Shown piece after piece: positions 52,205-63,239 of a stretch of DNA of 64,000 nt. The translations under genes were made by a program, and so were the position numbers. The notes beneath the pieces are model-generated. The model was given only the letters and a program-made list of their open reading frames with translations. It was not told the origin of the DNA and made no database searches. Source of the stretch: Schlesneria sp. DSM 10557 (GTDB taxonomy: Bacteria > Planctomycetota > Planctomycetia > Planctomycetales > Planctomycetaceae); assembly GCF_041860085.1 (NCBI RefSeq), contig NZ_CP124747.1, positions 4,030,001-4,094,000 on the forward strand, given 5' to 3'. Positions within the stretch are counted from its first letter, which is position 1, and each line of letters starts with the position of its first letter.

Positions 52205-54160
52205 TTACTTCGTGACAGGCAGATAATCCTGGAAGCGAGCAGGAAGTTTGTCTCCCAGCTCCTTCCAGACCACGGGGGTCAATGGAAGTGCGAAATTCAC
52301 GGGCCAATTGAATTCTTCCTTCAACTTTGCTGCAAGTAACCGAGGTCCCTCAAAGCCCCGAGTCACGCTCAGACCCTGGACCTGATTTTTCTCCTGACGA
52401 ATTTCCGTGTCGAGTAAGAATTCATTGCTTTCCATTCGATCTTCGAAGAGTTGTTTAGCAGCCATCAGCGATTGATTCTCTGGAATCACAAAGCCGACGA
52501 CATCGACGATTCGATGGTCATACTCGTGTTGATTCGGGGGCGCACGGTTCGCTAATTGGCGATACGCGAGATCGGTGGGCCTCAGCGCCTCGTCAGAAAG
52601 TTGCTGATGATTCTTGAGTGCCGACTCGAATCGAGTGGCCAGGAAATAACGGTGATCTTCATGGTCACGGACAGACCACAGGATCCGTCCACGAAAGTTG
52701 CTATTCGAAGTGCGGTCGAACGGCTCAGCCAGATAGGCTTGAACGAGCGCTTCGAGCATATTCTTCGTCTTGGGTTTATTCAGGTTGTACCCGTAGTACA
52801 CAGCAGCATCACGGAAAGGAAAAGGCCCTCTTGGATCCACGGCCTGGAACATGATCTCGCTCAACATGGGATCAAGGGGCCAGCCTAAGGCGCCCGAGAT
52901 CCACCCGAACATCTCATTGGGTGTCTGCTTCGATCGCCGGACGCCGCGTCGAAAAAGTCTCAGCAGCTCACGGTCACTCATTTCAAGGCTTTCCTTCTGC
53001 TGATAAACCTCATCCAGCTTCCGGCCCGCGTCCTCATCGTCGGCAAAGTAGTTTTCGAAATCCGGGGCAACCCATGTAGTCGCGTTGAAGGCAAAGCTTT
53101 CCCCCACTTCCGGACGGGTGTACGTCGGGCGGGCGCGGACCGGGATTCCCCCCGGCAGATATCGTCCAAATTCACGGAGACGACATTCCCGCAGGATGCG
53201 AGGCGATAACAGAAAGTTGAAATCCAGCTTCGCAAAAATGTGCTGCTCCAGCCGAGTCACAAACTCATGTCGAGCCTTTTCCCCCTGAAGCAACACAACC
53301 GCCGTTTCATAGCCGTCGACGACTCGAGTGACGAAGTCAATCACAAGCGTCTCTTGACCGCGCATCAGCTTGTCAGTCTGTTCCCGTAGAATCTGCGCGG
53401 CGTGAGGATGACTGGCCGAGAGATCAGTTCGATGAAAGGCAACGATCCACTTCCCGATGTGATCGAACCGCTGCATCTCAGGTGGCATCGTCTCGAACAG
53501 ACCCCGATAGGTGTCGATCGCTGCGCAGACGGTTCCTTCATCAAGATCTTCATGCGAGTCGAGCAACTGAAGTAACAGCCTGCGAGTCTCCTCGGCATCA
53601 CCGTATGTCTTCATCCCCCAAATGATGCGAGACTGGTCGGTCACTCCCCATTCCTGATACTGCTGCATCAGCGTGCGAACGAGGTTGGGCGATCTTTTCA
53701 GCACGACCGTCGGGCCATGGTAGAACGCCGTATGAGCAAGCTCGTGCTCTGACAGATCGCTGGCGTGATACAACAATTCGATCGCGCGAGGATCCTGCGG
53801 ATCTCTATTCCAGACGAACTCATTGCCCAGCGCTCCCAGCAGCCGAGTCTTGTCTCGCTGACAGTTCCGCAATCCCCTGCGAATCAGCGCCAGACGCTGA
53901 TCAACGTCAATCGGCCACTTGCGAGCCCCTTGCAGACACGCTGCAAGTTCTTCTCCCGCAGTCTTGTCGTCCGGAAAGAATGTCTTGCTGTCAGGTGGCT
54001 CGTAGCGGTCTGTCCGGTTCCAGGCGAAAGGTGGTTTGATCAGCCCCGGTACTTCGTCAGGCGCAGAACGAATTTCACCGACCAGCACCGTCTGCATCAG
54101 CATCAGGAAGGCGAGAAGGCAGTAACCCCCAGGGCGTCTGTTGGCGGTGATGTTTCTCAT
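52205..54160 (-). CDS. Secreted protein of unknown function with an internal duplication
   Basis: 651 residues. A signal peptide (GGYCLLAFLMLMQTVLVGEI) starts it. Two parts resemble each other: FAWNRTDRYEPPDSKTFFPD to ALGNEFVWNRDPQDPRAIEL (about residues 46-130) and FAFNATTWVAPDFENYFADD to ALGWPLDPMLSEIMFQAVDP (about 355-440). Both share the order F-A-W/F-N, then acidic DD, a Glu/Leu-rich helix, RR-G-RR and an ALG...DP end. I do not recognise the family. The gene converges with the ATPase gene and is followed on the same strand by the glucan synthase, whose start lies far to the right; there is no evident operon. Confidence 0.78.
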   Translation of the reverse strand: MRNITANRRPGGYCLLAFLMLMQTVLVGEIRSAPDEVPGLIKPPFAWNRTDRYEPPDSKTFFPDDKTAGEELAACLQGARKWPIDVDQRLALIRRGLRNCQRDKTRLLGALGNEFVWNRDPQDPRAIELLYHASDLSEHELAHTAFYHGPTVVLKRSPNLVRTLMQQYQEWGVTDQSRIIWGMKTYGDAEETRRLLLQLLDSHEDLDEGTVCAAIDTYRGLFETMPPEMQRFDHIGKWIVAFHRTDLSASHPHAAQILREQTDKLMRGQETLVIDFVTRVVDGYETAVVLLQGEKARHEFVTRLEQHIFAKLDFNFLLSPRILRECRLREFGRYLPGGIPVRARPTYTRPEVGESFAFNATTWVAPDFENYFADDEDAGRKLDEVYQQKESLEMSDRELLRLFRRGVRRSKQTPNEMFGWISGALGWPLDPMLSEIMFQAVDPRGPFPFRDAAVYYGYNLNKPKTKNMLEALVQAYLAEPFDRTSNSNFRGRILWSVRDHEDHRYFLATRFESALKNHQQLSDEALRPTDLAYRQLANRAPPNQHEYDHRIVDVVGFVIPENQSLMAAKQLFEDRMESNEFLLDTEIRQEKNQVQGLSVTRGFEGPRLLAAKLKEEFNWPVNFALPLTPVVWKELGDKLPARFQDYLPVTK

Positions 54161-54252
54161 CCTGCCCCCTCCATTTCGGCTGATGGCGTAACTCCCTGAT
54201 ACAGCCGCAACCGACCCGCAACGGTCGCGGCTGTCATTCGTCCCCCGTTATT

Positions 54253-57200
54253 CTAACCCAGTTCCACCTCCACCACATGATTCTGCCGGTCATCTTGCAA
54301 CGGAATCAGACGATCTTCGCGATCCACTCCATCGACGGTGACGCGTTTGACATTACGGCTCGGCTCGGGTTGAAGAACGGTGATGTGATAGAACGTCTCG
54401 CGATAACGGTAATGAATGACGATCGACTTCCACTCGACATTCAGGCAGGGAGCCAGCCGCAGTTTGTCCACTTCAAGACGGAGACCCAGCAGCGATTCGG
54501 TAATCAGGCGATACATCCATCCCGCCGAACCGGTGTACCACGTCCATCCACCGCGACCGGTGTGAGGCGACACGGCATACACATCGGCAGCAACGACATA
54601 AGGTTCGACCTTGTAGATCGCGATCTGCTGGGGTGTTGTCCCATGATTAATGGGATTGATCATCGAGAAAAGTTCCCAGGCGCGTCGATGATCTCCAAGG
54701 GCCGCAAAGGCCATCACCGTCCAGATGGCGGCGTGCGTATACTGTCCCCCGTTCTCGCGAACGCCCGGGACATAGCCCTTGATATAACCCGGATCCAGAG
54801 CCGACTTGTCGAACGGAGGATCGAACAACTGGATCAACCCACTTTCGCGGCGGACCAGCCGTCGATAAACAGCTTCCATCCCCATGCGAGATCGTTCAGG
54901 ATCCCCCGCACCTGACAGGATCGACCAGCTCTGCGGCAGCGAATCGATCTGGCATTCCGCATTCGTGGCGGAACCGAGCGGTTCGCCATTGTCAAAGTAA
55001 GCACGGCGGTACCACTCACCGTCCCACGCATTCTTTTCCACGTTTTCTTTCAGCCGGGCCGCTTCCACCTCGCAGCGATCGGCAAAATTCAGATCCCCCC
55101 GCATTCGAGCGATCTGCGAAAATTCCACCAGAATTTCGTAGAGGAAGAACGCCAGCCAGACGCTTTCTCCTTTCCCTTTCTCTCCCACCAGATTCATGCC
55201 GTCGTTCCAGTCACCGCACCCGATCAGGGGCAGCCCATGGACACCAAACGACAGCCCGTTGACGATGGCCCGAACGCAGTGTTCATAAAGCGATGCTGCC
55301 TCTGCGGAATGGGTGGGGAGGTCGTAGTAGGCTTCTTCGTCATGGTTAACGGGGCGACCTTCAATGAAGGGAACAATTTCATCCAGCACTCCCGTATCGC
55401 CTGTCCCCAGCACATAACGGCAGGTGACCAGCGGAAGCCATAGGAAGTCGTCGGAAAAGTGCGTTCGCACCCCGCGGCCCTGCGGAGGATGCCACCAGTG
55501 CTGGACATCCCCTTCCACGAACTGGCGCGATGCACACACCAGCAGGTGCTCGCGAATGAGCCGAGGCTCGGAATGCAGCAGCGCCGCAACATCCTGCAGC
55601 TGATCACGAAATCCGAAAGCGCCGCCAGACTGGTAGTAACCGCTGCGAGCCCAGAACCGGGCGGACAGTGTCTGGTACAACAGCCAGCCATTGGCCATCA
55701 GGTTGAGGGATGGATCGGGGGTTTGAACATGCACGGCTCCCAGAGCCCGGTTCCAGAATCCCCAGACACCTTCGAGGGTCTGCTGCGCAGGTTCCAGACC
55801 GCGGAACCGCTGAACGAGTGTCCGAACGTCCTCGATATCGCGACCGACACCGAGCGTAAAGACGATCTCCCGCTCGCGGTTATCGGGAAGATCAAACGTG
55901 ACCTGCATCGCTCCACAAGGATCAAATCCGGCTCCGACCTTTCCGGACAGTCTCATGCGCGACAAGGCGTCGGGCCTGGAGACGCTGCCGTTTCGCCCCA
56001 GAAATTCGGCCCGATCCCCCGTGACACTGCGCATCGGATCGCTGACATCCATGAACGCAATCCGTTCCGAGAATTCGATGCTGTAGGGATTTCTCGCCAG
56101 TAACGCTCCGCACTTCGGATCGATTTCCGTCACGACGTGCATCTGGGTTCTCGAACGCATTTCCCCCAGAACCCATTCGCAATAGGCCGTCGCTGACAGG
56201 CGGCGAGACCGTCCGGAGACATTCTTGATTTTCAGCATGGCAAACTTGATGGGTGCATCCGTTGCCACATAGACCCAAAGTTCGGAAGCAATGCCACTGT
56301 CGGCGTATTCATAGACGCTATACCCGAACCCATGACGACAGAGATAGGGTTGGCTGCCACGCGCAGGTTGCGGGGTGGGAGACCAGTACTGCCCGCTCTC
56401 TTCATCACGAATATAGAACGCCTCGCCAGTCGAATCCGAGACGGGGTCATTGTTCCACGGAGTCACGCGATACTCGTGTGCGTTCACGCACCACGTGTAC
56501 GCCCCCCCGCTTTCTGTGATCACTGTCCCGAAGTGCGGATTGGCAAGCACATTCACCCACGGAGCGGGAGTCGACTGATTCGCTTCCACACGAATGACAT
56601 ACTCATGCCCGTCGGCAGTGAATCCCCCGTAACCGTTGAAGTACAAGAGATCGCGACGCGGAGGCGAGGCAAATGACGGTGCTTCCTGTCGACGAGGTCG
56701 TGTCGGAACAAGTTCGGCCACTTTCACGTCGGTTCGAGCTCGCCGCTCGATCTGATCAGCCAGTGCCCCTTCGGAATCAACGATGATGGCACGCGCGACT
56801 GTCTGCAGCAGGATTCGATCCTCGTCAGACATCTGCTCACCTCGCCGGACGAAGATGCCGCCCGGCCGGTCCATCATATGCGCCCCGATCCCTGACGAGA
56901 TAACCCCGATGATCAAATCCTGCAGGACCTGACGGTAACCTGATGAGTCCTCGTTCCAGATCACCAGATCGACGATCAATCCTTTCAGACGCCAGTAGGC
57001 GTGAGCCTGTACAAGTTGCCGTACCAGCTCAATTTTCTCGGGATTGGAGATCTTCAGCAGCACAATCGGCAGGTCGCCTGAAATACCGTGCCCCCACAGA
57101 CCTGATTGTCCGCGTTGATTCTTGGCGAGAATCAATGGATTCGCACGACGCAGGTTCGATGCAAACACAACCGAACTGGCCAGGCGACCATACAGTTGCG

Positions 57201-60200
57201 CGTCGGCCTCTGTCGCATTCAGCTGGCGAAGCACAACCTGACCGTGGGTCCACGCCATATCGAAGACACGATCCGCCAGATGACGGTCATGATACTTGTC
57301 GATCAGCGACATCGCCGTTTCGCGTGATTCGGCCATCCCGATCACCAGGTCAACAATCGTCGCTTCATCGGGTGCAAGCGTCACCCGACGACGGATGGCG
57401 ACGATCGGATCGAGCACCGAACCATCGCTGTTGGTCAGGTTCGCAGCCCGTTCGAGTGCCTCGGGATTCGCCGGTGTCCGGTTACGACCGATGAACTTCA
57501 AGCGGTCCGTCTCGTATGTCGGTTCTCCTTCGACCGGCCCCCGCACGTCCAGCAGGTGGATCATCCAGGGTGGATTCTCGCTACGGGACCGGGGACGGCG
57601 AGTACAGAGGATCGCCTGCCGTGAAGTCAGAATTTCTGTCTGCACGAACAGATTCGAGAACGCCGGATGCGTAGCCTCGGAGTTTGGGGCCGCCAGTACC
57701 ACTTCCGCGTAACTGGTAAACTCAATCGTCCGCGGCACCTTCGACCGGTTCACAATCGTGGTTCGTCGAATTTCGATGTCATCTTCCGGAGAAACCGCGA
57801 TCTCCGTGTGCAGCTTGATCTGGCTATCGCGACGACGGAATTCAGCACGCGCCTGTGAGAATATCGCTTCGTACCGTTTCGTTGGCTGCAGTGTTGGCTG
57901 ATGAGAAGTGGACCAGACTTCACCGCTGCTTACATCACGCAGGTAGCAGAAAACTCCCGTGTTGTCGCGAGTTGCATCTTCTCTCCAGCGGTTGACCGTC
58001 AGCCCTTTCCAATGGCTGTATCCTCCACCACTGTTCGTCACCATCACATGATACCGGCCGTTGGAGAGCAGGTGAACTTCCGGCGCGGGCGTGTTGGGTG
58101 TCGTAAAGACGCGAATCAAAGCGGCACGGTCGGTCGAGGGGAGGCTTTCCGTAGCCGCCTCGTTGGCGTGCGGATAAAGGGGTGCGGCGTGAGGAATGCG
58201 TTCCTGAAGCAGCAGATCGGCGGCCTGGAACTCGGGGTCGCTGTCGAAGCGTCGTTGCATTGGTCGATTGAGCAGCACGTACGCAAACGACAGGAAGGCC
58301 ATTCCCTGATGATGCGCCATATACGACTGCACCACGGCGTGTGTCTGTCCCCGGGAAAGGCGTGACGGGGTGTAGTCGACGGCTTCATGAAACCCATACG
58401 CCCCTTCGAATCCTTTCGCCTTCATGACCTCCAGATTGATGCAGGCCTTCCGCGGGGAGACCATCAGTGCCATCGCAGTGGCGTACGGAGCGATGACCAG
58501 ATCGTCAGCAAGTCCCCGCTTGTAGCCCAGCCCTGGAACACCGAACGCCCGGTACTGGTAATTCATGTTGGCATCGGTGGCATTGTACCCCGATTCCGAA
58601 ACGCCCCACGGAACACCGCGCTGCCTTCCGTACTGAATCTGGCGGTCAATCACTGTCTGGTATGTCTGATCAAGCAGCGTGTCGTCATAAGTAGGCATCA
58701 CCAGCAGCGGCATCAGATACTCGAACATCGATCCGCTCCACGACAGCAGCGTCAACTGCCCGTGCGATCGGGTGAGCGAACGCCCCAGCGCGAACCAGTG
58801 CTCCTGCGACAGTCGGCCTTGGGCGATGGCCACAAAGCTTGCCAGCCGTGCTTCCGACGCGAGAAGATCGTAGAAGCTGCCGTCGCGCCGGAGTTCACTG
58901 ACATTGAAACCGATCGCGAGCAATCGACGACGAGAATCGTAAAGGAAGTCATACTCGATATCGGCGAACTCGGCACATTGCTCGGACAGTTCCTCAATCT
59001 GATGTACGCGTTCACACGCCGTGTGAGTCGACTGTAAGACCAGTTCTCGAAGATGTTCCAGCCATTTCCGCTCTGCAGGTGCCAGAACAGGGCCCGTTTT
59101 CTCGACGCTCAGGATCCTGTCAATTCCGGGTAGCACTTGATGATCAAACTCACAGACCTCTCGTAGAGACGGAATTCGATTCAGCCGGTCGACGATCTCC
59201 TGAAGTTCCCTGGACATCGAAGCCGGCTCATGGCTGCCACTCCGATGGACTTCCGGCGGAATCGCTGCGTGCGCCAACCACAACGCAACCGATGACAAGT
59301 CGTCAAGAACTCCACGGCATTGCTGGTTCAGATCCTTCAGAATCTCACGCACAGCGTCCGATTCCCGATTCTGACCCCATTCCACAATGGCAGCCGAAGC
59401 GGTTTGCATCTGTTGCAGCCATTGCTGGGTTTCCGGCAGAGTCGATGGACGTGTCTGAGCATCCGCTCCGCGTCGCAGAAGCTGCAGTACACTCTCGAGA
59501 GTGGGCAAGTTGTCAGGTGGTTTTGGTCTCGAGGAAATCATTCCCGAGCCCCCCTTCGCTGACGACCCGTTCAAAGAAATCGGCGACCCGTCCCCAGCTT
59601 CTTGTGGTCTATTCTTTTTCGCCTCGATTCGCCCCTGAAATGGCTCTTTGGCCGCCACCTCAATCAGACGGTGAGTGACTGCCAACGAGTTAAGGAAACC
59701 TGTCGAGATCAGCCGATCGGTGATCAGTTCCTTCAATCCGCGCCGCAGGATCAACAGGTGCCCGGCAAGGTTTCCGCTGTCGACAGCCGATACATATTTC
59801 GGAAAGAGGGGAGTAAGCGACTGGGTGTCATACCAGTTCAGGAAGTGACCATGAAATCGCTCGAGCGACTCCATCGTTTTCAGAGTATTCCCGGTCCGCT
59901 CCAGCAAGCGACCGGCAGAAATATATCCGAAGTCATACGCGGCCAGGTTTGCCAGCAGTGACATCCCGATGTTGGTCGGTGACGTCCGATGAGCCACCAC
60001 CGGCGCGGGATACTCCTGAAAATTATCGGGGGGCAACCAGTTATCTTCCGGCCCCACAAACGTCTCGAAGAACTTCCACGTCTTCCGCGTCAACTGATGC
60101 AGAAACAGCTTCTGGTCTTCATCCAGCGTTTCAGAGCGTCGAGGAATCTGCTGACTGATTTTCCAGGCGATGTAAGGCGCAGCCGCCCAGAGCATGAGGA

Positions 60201-63183
60201 TCGGGAGCGCCACCCACAACGAGACAGGCTGAACAAACGCCAGCCCCAGTGCGATCACCAAAGCAAACGCCGGGGAAAACCACATTCGCCGGAAGCTCGA
60301 TTCGAGATCATCGGTCAACTCACTTTCCGCATCGCTGGCCGTCTTCCATTCCAGCATCTTCCGCCGAGTCCACAAAGTGCGGACACCGGTCCTGATGATG
60401 GCATCCGCGCAGATGAAAGCATCATACGGCAGGAAAATGAAAATCAGTGCTGCCCTCGCCAGGCTCATTCCGATCGACTTGACGGCGGGGCGCAAGGTCG
60501 ATGCCTGAGGGGACTCCGCTGCTTTCCGAACCAGAGCGACGAGCGACACGCAAACGGACGGAATCACAATGATTCCCAGCACCGTCGCCGTCCACAACAG
60601 GGCGTGCGGATGCACCAGCCAGCCGAGGACCAGAACCAGCGTCAGAGCCAGGGGAACCACGCTTCGTCGAAGGTTGTCGAAGATCTTCCACCGGGACAAC
60701 AGGCTGATGGGGTTGTCCCGTCCTGGAATCAACCAGCCGGCAATCTGCCAGTCGCCTCGAACCCAGCGATGCCTTCGACTGACATCCGTCTCGAATTTCA
60801 GCGGAAAGCTTTCGAATACGGAGATGTCGCTGGCAAGGCCTGATCGGGCATAGCACCCTTCCAGCAGGTCGTGGCTGAGGATGCGATTCTCGGGGAACCT
60901 GCCATCCATCGTGCGTGAGAACGCATCGACATCATAGATCCCCTTGCCGATAAACGATCCTTCTCCGAAAACGTCCTGATAGACATCAGATATCGCCTGA
61001 GTATAAGGATCGATCCCCGGCTCTCCCCCGAACAACTTGAGATACCAGGAAGGTCTCGTCTTCTCAAAACTGATCGCCACCCCCGGTTGCAGAATTCCAT
61101 ACCCTTCAACGACGCGGTTTCGCCTGGAATCGATCAGAGCCTGGTTGAGCGGATGGGCCATGGTGCCGATCAATTGCCGAGCGGCATCTCGTGGCAACAG
61201 CGTGTCCGTGTCCAGCGTGATCACGTACTTCATCTTTGGAAGAGACTTGACGTCCCCCACGATGACGGAAAACGCCTCCGTCGCACCTGTCAGTAAGAGC
61301 TGATTGAGGTCTCCGAGTTTGCCTCGCTTTCGCTCGTATCCCATCCAGACCTTTTCTTGCTCGTTCCAGCGACGTGGTCGGTGAAAGAGGAAAAAAGTTC
61401 CGCTGAAGGTCAGTGATTCACTACTGTTCATACCGGGTTCGACTGCCCCCCGGTACTTCCGATTGAGTTCCTCGATTCCTGCTGCCGCAGCCGCGATCAG
61501 CTCTTCATCCCCCGGCATCACTTCTTGGTCGGCATCTCTCAGATCCGTCAGCAGGCAGAACCTGAGGTTCGGATCCCGATTCGCCAGATAGCGAACTTCG
61601 AGTCCCTCAATCAGCCGCTTCACCGACTCTTTCGAAACCAGCATCGTCGGAATCGCGACCATCGCACGGTCGCTGTCGGGGATCCCCGCCGAGAAATCCA
61701 TCCGCGGCAATCGGTGGGGGCGAATCAGCATCGTCGTCAGCCAGTTCACCAGCCCAACCCCCAGATGGCTGCCGCTCAGTGTGAGCAGCGCTGCCAGGAA
61801 CCAGAACCAGTAGGGATTGGTGCCAACAGCGGGCGACAGATTCAATACCAGCGCGGCCACCGCAACCGAAATCAATCCGATCGAGCCAAGGTAATTCGTC
61901 AGCGGGAAGTAACTCGCCACTCTCTTCACGCGCGAGAACAGCGTCCCCTTCATACGGCATGCCGCTTCGAGATCGTGCAAACCTTTTCCAACGAGGTAGT
62001 ACCCGACATGCGATTTCCGATTCGTATGGCCATGCGCCAGTTCGCTGCGTCGGGCCAGCTGAATGGCTTGAAGGGCCACCTCTTTTTCCGAGAGATGGCT
62101 ATACTTGGCGACTTCTTCCACGACATGGCGATACTGGTCGCGTGTGTTGAAATCCATCCGGGCATAAACGCGCGCGGGATCCTGCCGGAGTGCCACTTCG
62201 ACGACACTCAGCCGCTCGACAAAGTCACGCCAGTCAATCGCCTCGAGTTCCCGCAGACTGTTGATGCTGTTGCCAATTGAAACCTGATCGACGGCCTGCT
62301 GATGTCCCTCCGTCTGCACCATCTGTTCGATCGTCTGTCCGTTCTCGGACAATCGCTGCTCGACCCAGGTGAGCGGGAATGCCAGCGACGGACTTTGCCC
62401 TCTTAACCGGCGAGCCAGTTCGGCGACGAATGCACTGGAAAGGACCGGGTTAGGCCGGGCCATATCGGCCAGACAGAGAACCAGATCCTTGGGAGTCGTC
62501 TCAACGCAGTGGATAAAGCGGTCTGCCCACAGCGTCGCAGCATCCCGGTCGATGCGTCCTGTGGCAATGCGGGCCGCCACACGGCGCAGATTCTCGATCA
62601 GCGCCTGTCGCATCATGATGGGGACGGCCCAGAGTTCGCCCAGCTTCAGGGGACGCTCGCGCTGGTACGCGGCCACGAATGTCCGCAAGCTTTCCGCATC
62701 GATGCGACCATCCACATGGGAAATCAGCTCCAGCGCCAGATCGTAGACGCAAGGATAACCTGCCGACGGACCGTTCAAAAGCCGCGGCAAGTCCCGGCTG
62801 TACTGACGTGGCAGATGCCGCCGCGCCGTGCGAATTTGTTCCTCAATAAGGTAGTAATTGTCCAGCAGCCATTCGCCAGCGGGGACGTTGTGGCGGTCGT
62901 TCTGCACAGCTTCGAGAAGCAGCTTATACGTTTGCTTCAGAATATTCTGATTGTCGGTCAAACGCAGCAACAGCCGGTCTGGACCCGGGTTTGGGTCAAT
63001 CTCGTGCCACGCCGCGAGGGCTTCAGCGTGTTCTTCGAGTTGAGCCAGACTGAAGAGATCCGAGCGAAGCGGCAGATCATTCCCAAATTCGCGGAAAAGA
63101 CCATCAACTCCGATTCTCGCCTTGAGGCGATCAATCCCTTTACGAATCGTTTTGCTACGTAACTTCAAGGGCATGCTGTCCAT
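54253..63183 (-). CDS. ndvB: Cyclic beta-1,2-glucan synthase (NdvB/ChvB-like), giant multidomain enzyme
   Basis: About 2976 residues. A helical start leads to membrane segments at about 430-510, then the GT84 glycosyltransferase domain with DTDTLLPR (near 660) and RRHRWVRGDW (near 810), more membrane helices, and a glycoamylase domain (PWGVSESGYNATDANMNYQY, near 1530). Two GH94-type sandwich domains follow (NGRYHVMVTNSGGGYSHWKG, near 1715; NGYGGFTADG, near 2190), and the GH94 catalytic barrel with GCGDWNDGMNLVGEKGKGES (near 2660). This is the order of NdvB/ChvB, which builds, trims and closes beta-1,2-glucan rings in the inner membrane. The start may be the ATG at 63174. A terminator-like hairpin lies just before it. 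In planctomycetes its product and role are not established to my knowledge. Confidence 0.9.
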   Translation of the reverse strand: MDSMPLKLRSKTIRKGIDRLKARIGVDGLFREFGNDLPLRSDLFSLAQLEEHAEALAAWHEIDPNPGPDRLLLRLTDNQNILKQTYKLLLEAVQNDRHNVPAGEWLLDNYYLIEEQIRTARRHLPRQYSRDLPRLLNGPSAGYPCVYDLALELISHVDGRIDAESLRTFVAAYQRERPLKLGELWAVPIMMRQALIENLRRVAARIATGRIDRDAATLWADRFIHCVETTPKDLVLCLADMARPNPVLSSAFVAELARRLRGQSPSLAFPLTWVEQRLSENGQTIEQMVQTEGHQQAVDQVSIGNSINSLRELEAIDWRDFVERLSVVEVALRQDPARVYARMDFNTRDQYRHVVEEVAKYSHLSEKEVALQAIQLARRSELAHGHTNRKSHVGYYLVGKGLHDLEAACRMKGTLFSRVKRVASYFPLTNYLGSIGLISVAVAALVLNLSPAVGTNPYWFWFLAALLTLSGSHLGVGLVNWLTTMLIRPHRLPRMDFSAGIPDSDRAMVAIPTMLVSKESVKRLIEGLEVRYLANRDPNLRFCLLTDLRDADQEVMPGDEELIAAAAAGIEELNRKYRGAVEPGMNSSESLTFSGTFFLFHRPRRWNEQEKVWMGYERKRGKLGDLNQLLLTGATEAFSVIVGDVKSLPKMKYVITLDTDTLLPRDAARQLIGTMAHPLNQALIDSRRNRVVEGYGILQPGVAISFEKTRPSWYLKLFGGEPGIDPYTQAISDVYQDVFGEGSFIGKGIYDVDAFSRTMDGRFPENRILSHDLLEGCYARSGLASDISVFESFPLKFETDVSRRHRWVRGDWQIAGWLIPGRDNPISLLSRWKIFDNLRRSVVPLALTLVLVLGWLVHPHALLWTATVLGIIVIPSVCVSLVALVRKAAESPQASTLRPAVKSIGMSLARAALIFIFLPYDAFICADAIIRTGVRTLWTRRKMLEWKTASDAESELTDDLESSFRRMWFSPAFALVIALGLAFVQPVSLWVALPILMLWAAAPYIAWKISQQIPRRSETLDEDQKLFLHQLTRKTWKFFETFVGPEDNWLPPDNFQEYPAPVVAHRTSPTNIGMSLLANLAAYDFGYISAGRLLERTGNTLKTMESLERFHGHFLNWYDTQSLTPLFPKYVSAVDSGNLAGHLLILRRGLKELITDRLISTGFLNSLAVTHRLIEVAAKEPFQGRIEAKKNRPQEAGDGSPISLNGSSAKGGSGMISSRPKPPDNLPTLESVLQLLRRGADAQTRPSTLPETQQWLQQMQTASAAIVEWGQNRESDAVREILKDLNQQCRGVLDDLSSVALWLAHAAIPPEVHRSGSHEPASMSRELQEIVDRLNRIPSLREVCEFDHQVLPGIDRILSVEKTGPVLAPAERKWLEHLRELVLQSTHTACERVHQIEELSEQCAEFADIEYDFLYDSRRRLLAIGFNVSELRRDGSFYDLLASEARLASFVAIAQGRLSQEHWFALGRSLTRSHGQLTLLSWSGSMFEYLMPLLVMPTYDDTLLDQTYQTVIDRQIQYGRQRGVPWGVSESGYNATDANMNYQYRAFGVPGLGYKRGLADDLVIAPYATAMALMVSPRKACINLEVMKAKGFEGAYGFHEAVDYTPSRLSRGQTHAVVQSYMAHHQGMAFLSFAYVLLNRPMQRRFDSDPEFQAADLLLQERIPHAAPLYPHANEAATESLPSTDRAALIRVFTTPNTPAPEVHLLSNGRYHVMVTNSGGGYSHWKGLTVNRWREDATRDNTGVFCYLRDVSSGEVWSTSHQPTLQPTKRYEAIFSQARAEFRRRDSQIKLHTEIAVSPEDDIEIRRTTIVNRSKVPRTIEFTSYAEVVLAAPNSEATHPAFSNLFVQTEILTSRQAILCTRRPRSRSENPPWMIHLLDVRGPVEGEPTYETDRLKFIGRNRTPANPEALERAANLTNSDGSVLDPIVAIRRRVTLAPDEATIVDLVIGMAESRETAMSLIDKYHDRHLADRVFDMAWTHGQVVLRQLNATEADAQLYGRLASSVVFASNLRRANPLILAKNQRGQSGLWGHGISGDLPIVLLKISNPEKIELVRQLVQAHAYWRLKGLIVDLVIWNEDSSGYRQVLQDLIIGVISSGIGAHMMDRPGGIFVRRGEQMSDEDRILLQTVARAIIVDSEGALADQIERRARTDVKVAELVPTRPRRQEAPSFASPPRRDLLYFNGYGGFTADGHEYVIRVEANQSTPAPWVNVLANPHFGTVITESGGAYTWCVNAHEYRVTPWNNDPVSDSTGEAFYIRDEESGQYWSPTPQPARGSQPYLCRHGFGYSVYEYADSGIASELWVYVATDAPIKFAMLKIKNVSGRSRRLSATAYCEWVLGEMRSRTQMHVVTEIDPKCGALLARNPYSIEFSERIAFMDVSDPMRSVTGDRAEFLGRNGSVSRPDALSRMRLSGKVGAGFDPCGAMQVTFDLPDNREREIVFTLGVGRDIEDVRTLVQRFRGLEPAQQTLEGVWGFWNRALGAVHVQTPDPSLNLMANGWLLYQTLSARFWARSGYYQSGGAFGFRDQLQDVAALLHSEPRLIREHLLVCASRQFVEGDVQHWWHPPQGRGVRTHFSDDFLWLPLVTCRYVLGTGDTGVLDEIVPFIEGRPVNHDEEAYYDLPTHSAEAASLYEHCVRAIVNGLSFGVHGLPLIGCGDWNDGMNLVGEKGKGESVWLAFFLYEILVEFSQIARMRGDLNFADRCEVEAARLKENVEKNAWDGEWYRRAYFDNGEPLGSATNAECQIDSLPQSWSILSGAGDPERSRMGMEAVYRRLVRRESGLIQLFDPPFDKSALDPGYIKGYVPGVRENGGQYTHAAIWTVMAFAALGDHRRAWELFSMINPINHGTTPQQIAIYKVEPYVVAADVYAVSPHTGRGGWTWYTGSAGWMYRLITESLLGLRLEVDKLRLAPCLNVEWKSIVIHYRYRETFYHITVLQPEPSRNVKRVTVDGVDREDRLIPLQDDRQNHVVEVELG

Positions 63184-63187
63184 CCAA

Positions 63188-63239
63188 AGAAAAAGGCCGA
63201 CGCAATCCAACCCCGCTCCAGAGGTCTACCGCGTCGGCC
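63188..63239 (-). terminator. Terminator-like hairpin directly in front of the glucan synthase start
   Basis: On the minus strand GGCCGACGC (63231-63239) pairs with GCGTCGGCC (63195-63203) across a 27-base loop and is followed by TTTTTCTTT. This has the form of an intrinsic terminator, but it ends only about 5-14 bases before the start codon, and no gene of the minus strand lies upstream in the window. A leader attenuator or a small RNA terminator are both possible. Confidence 0.68.
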
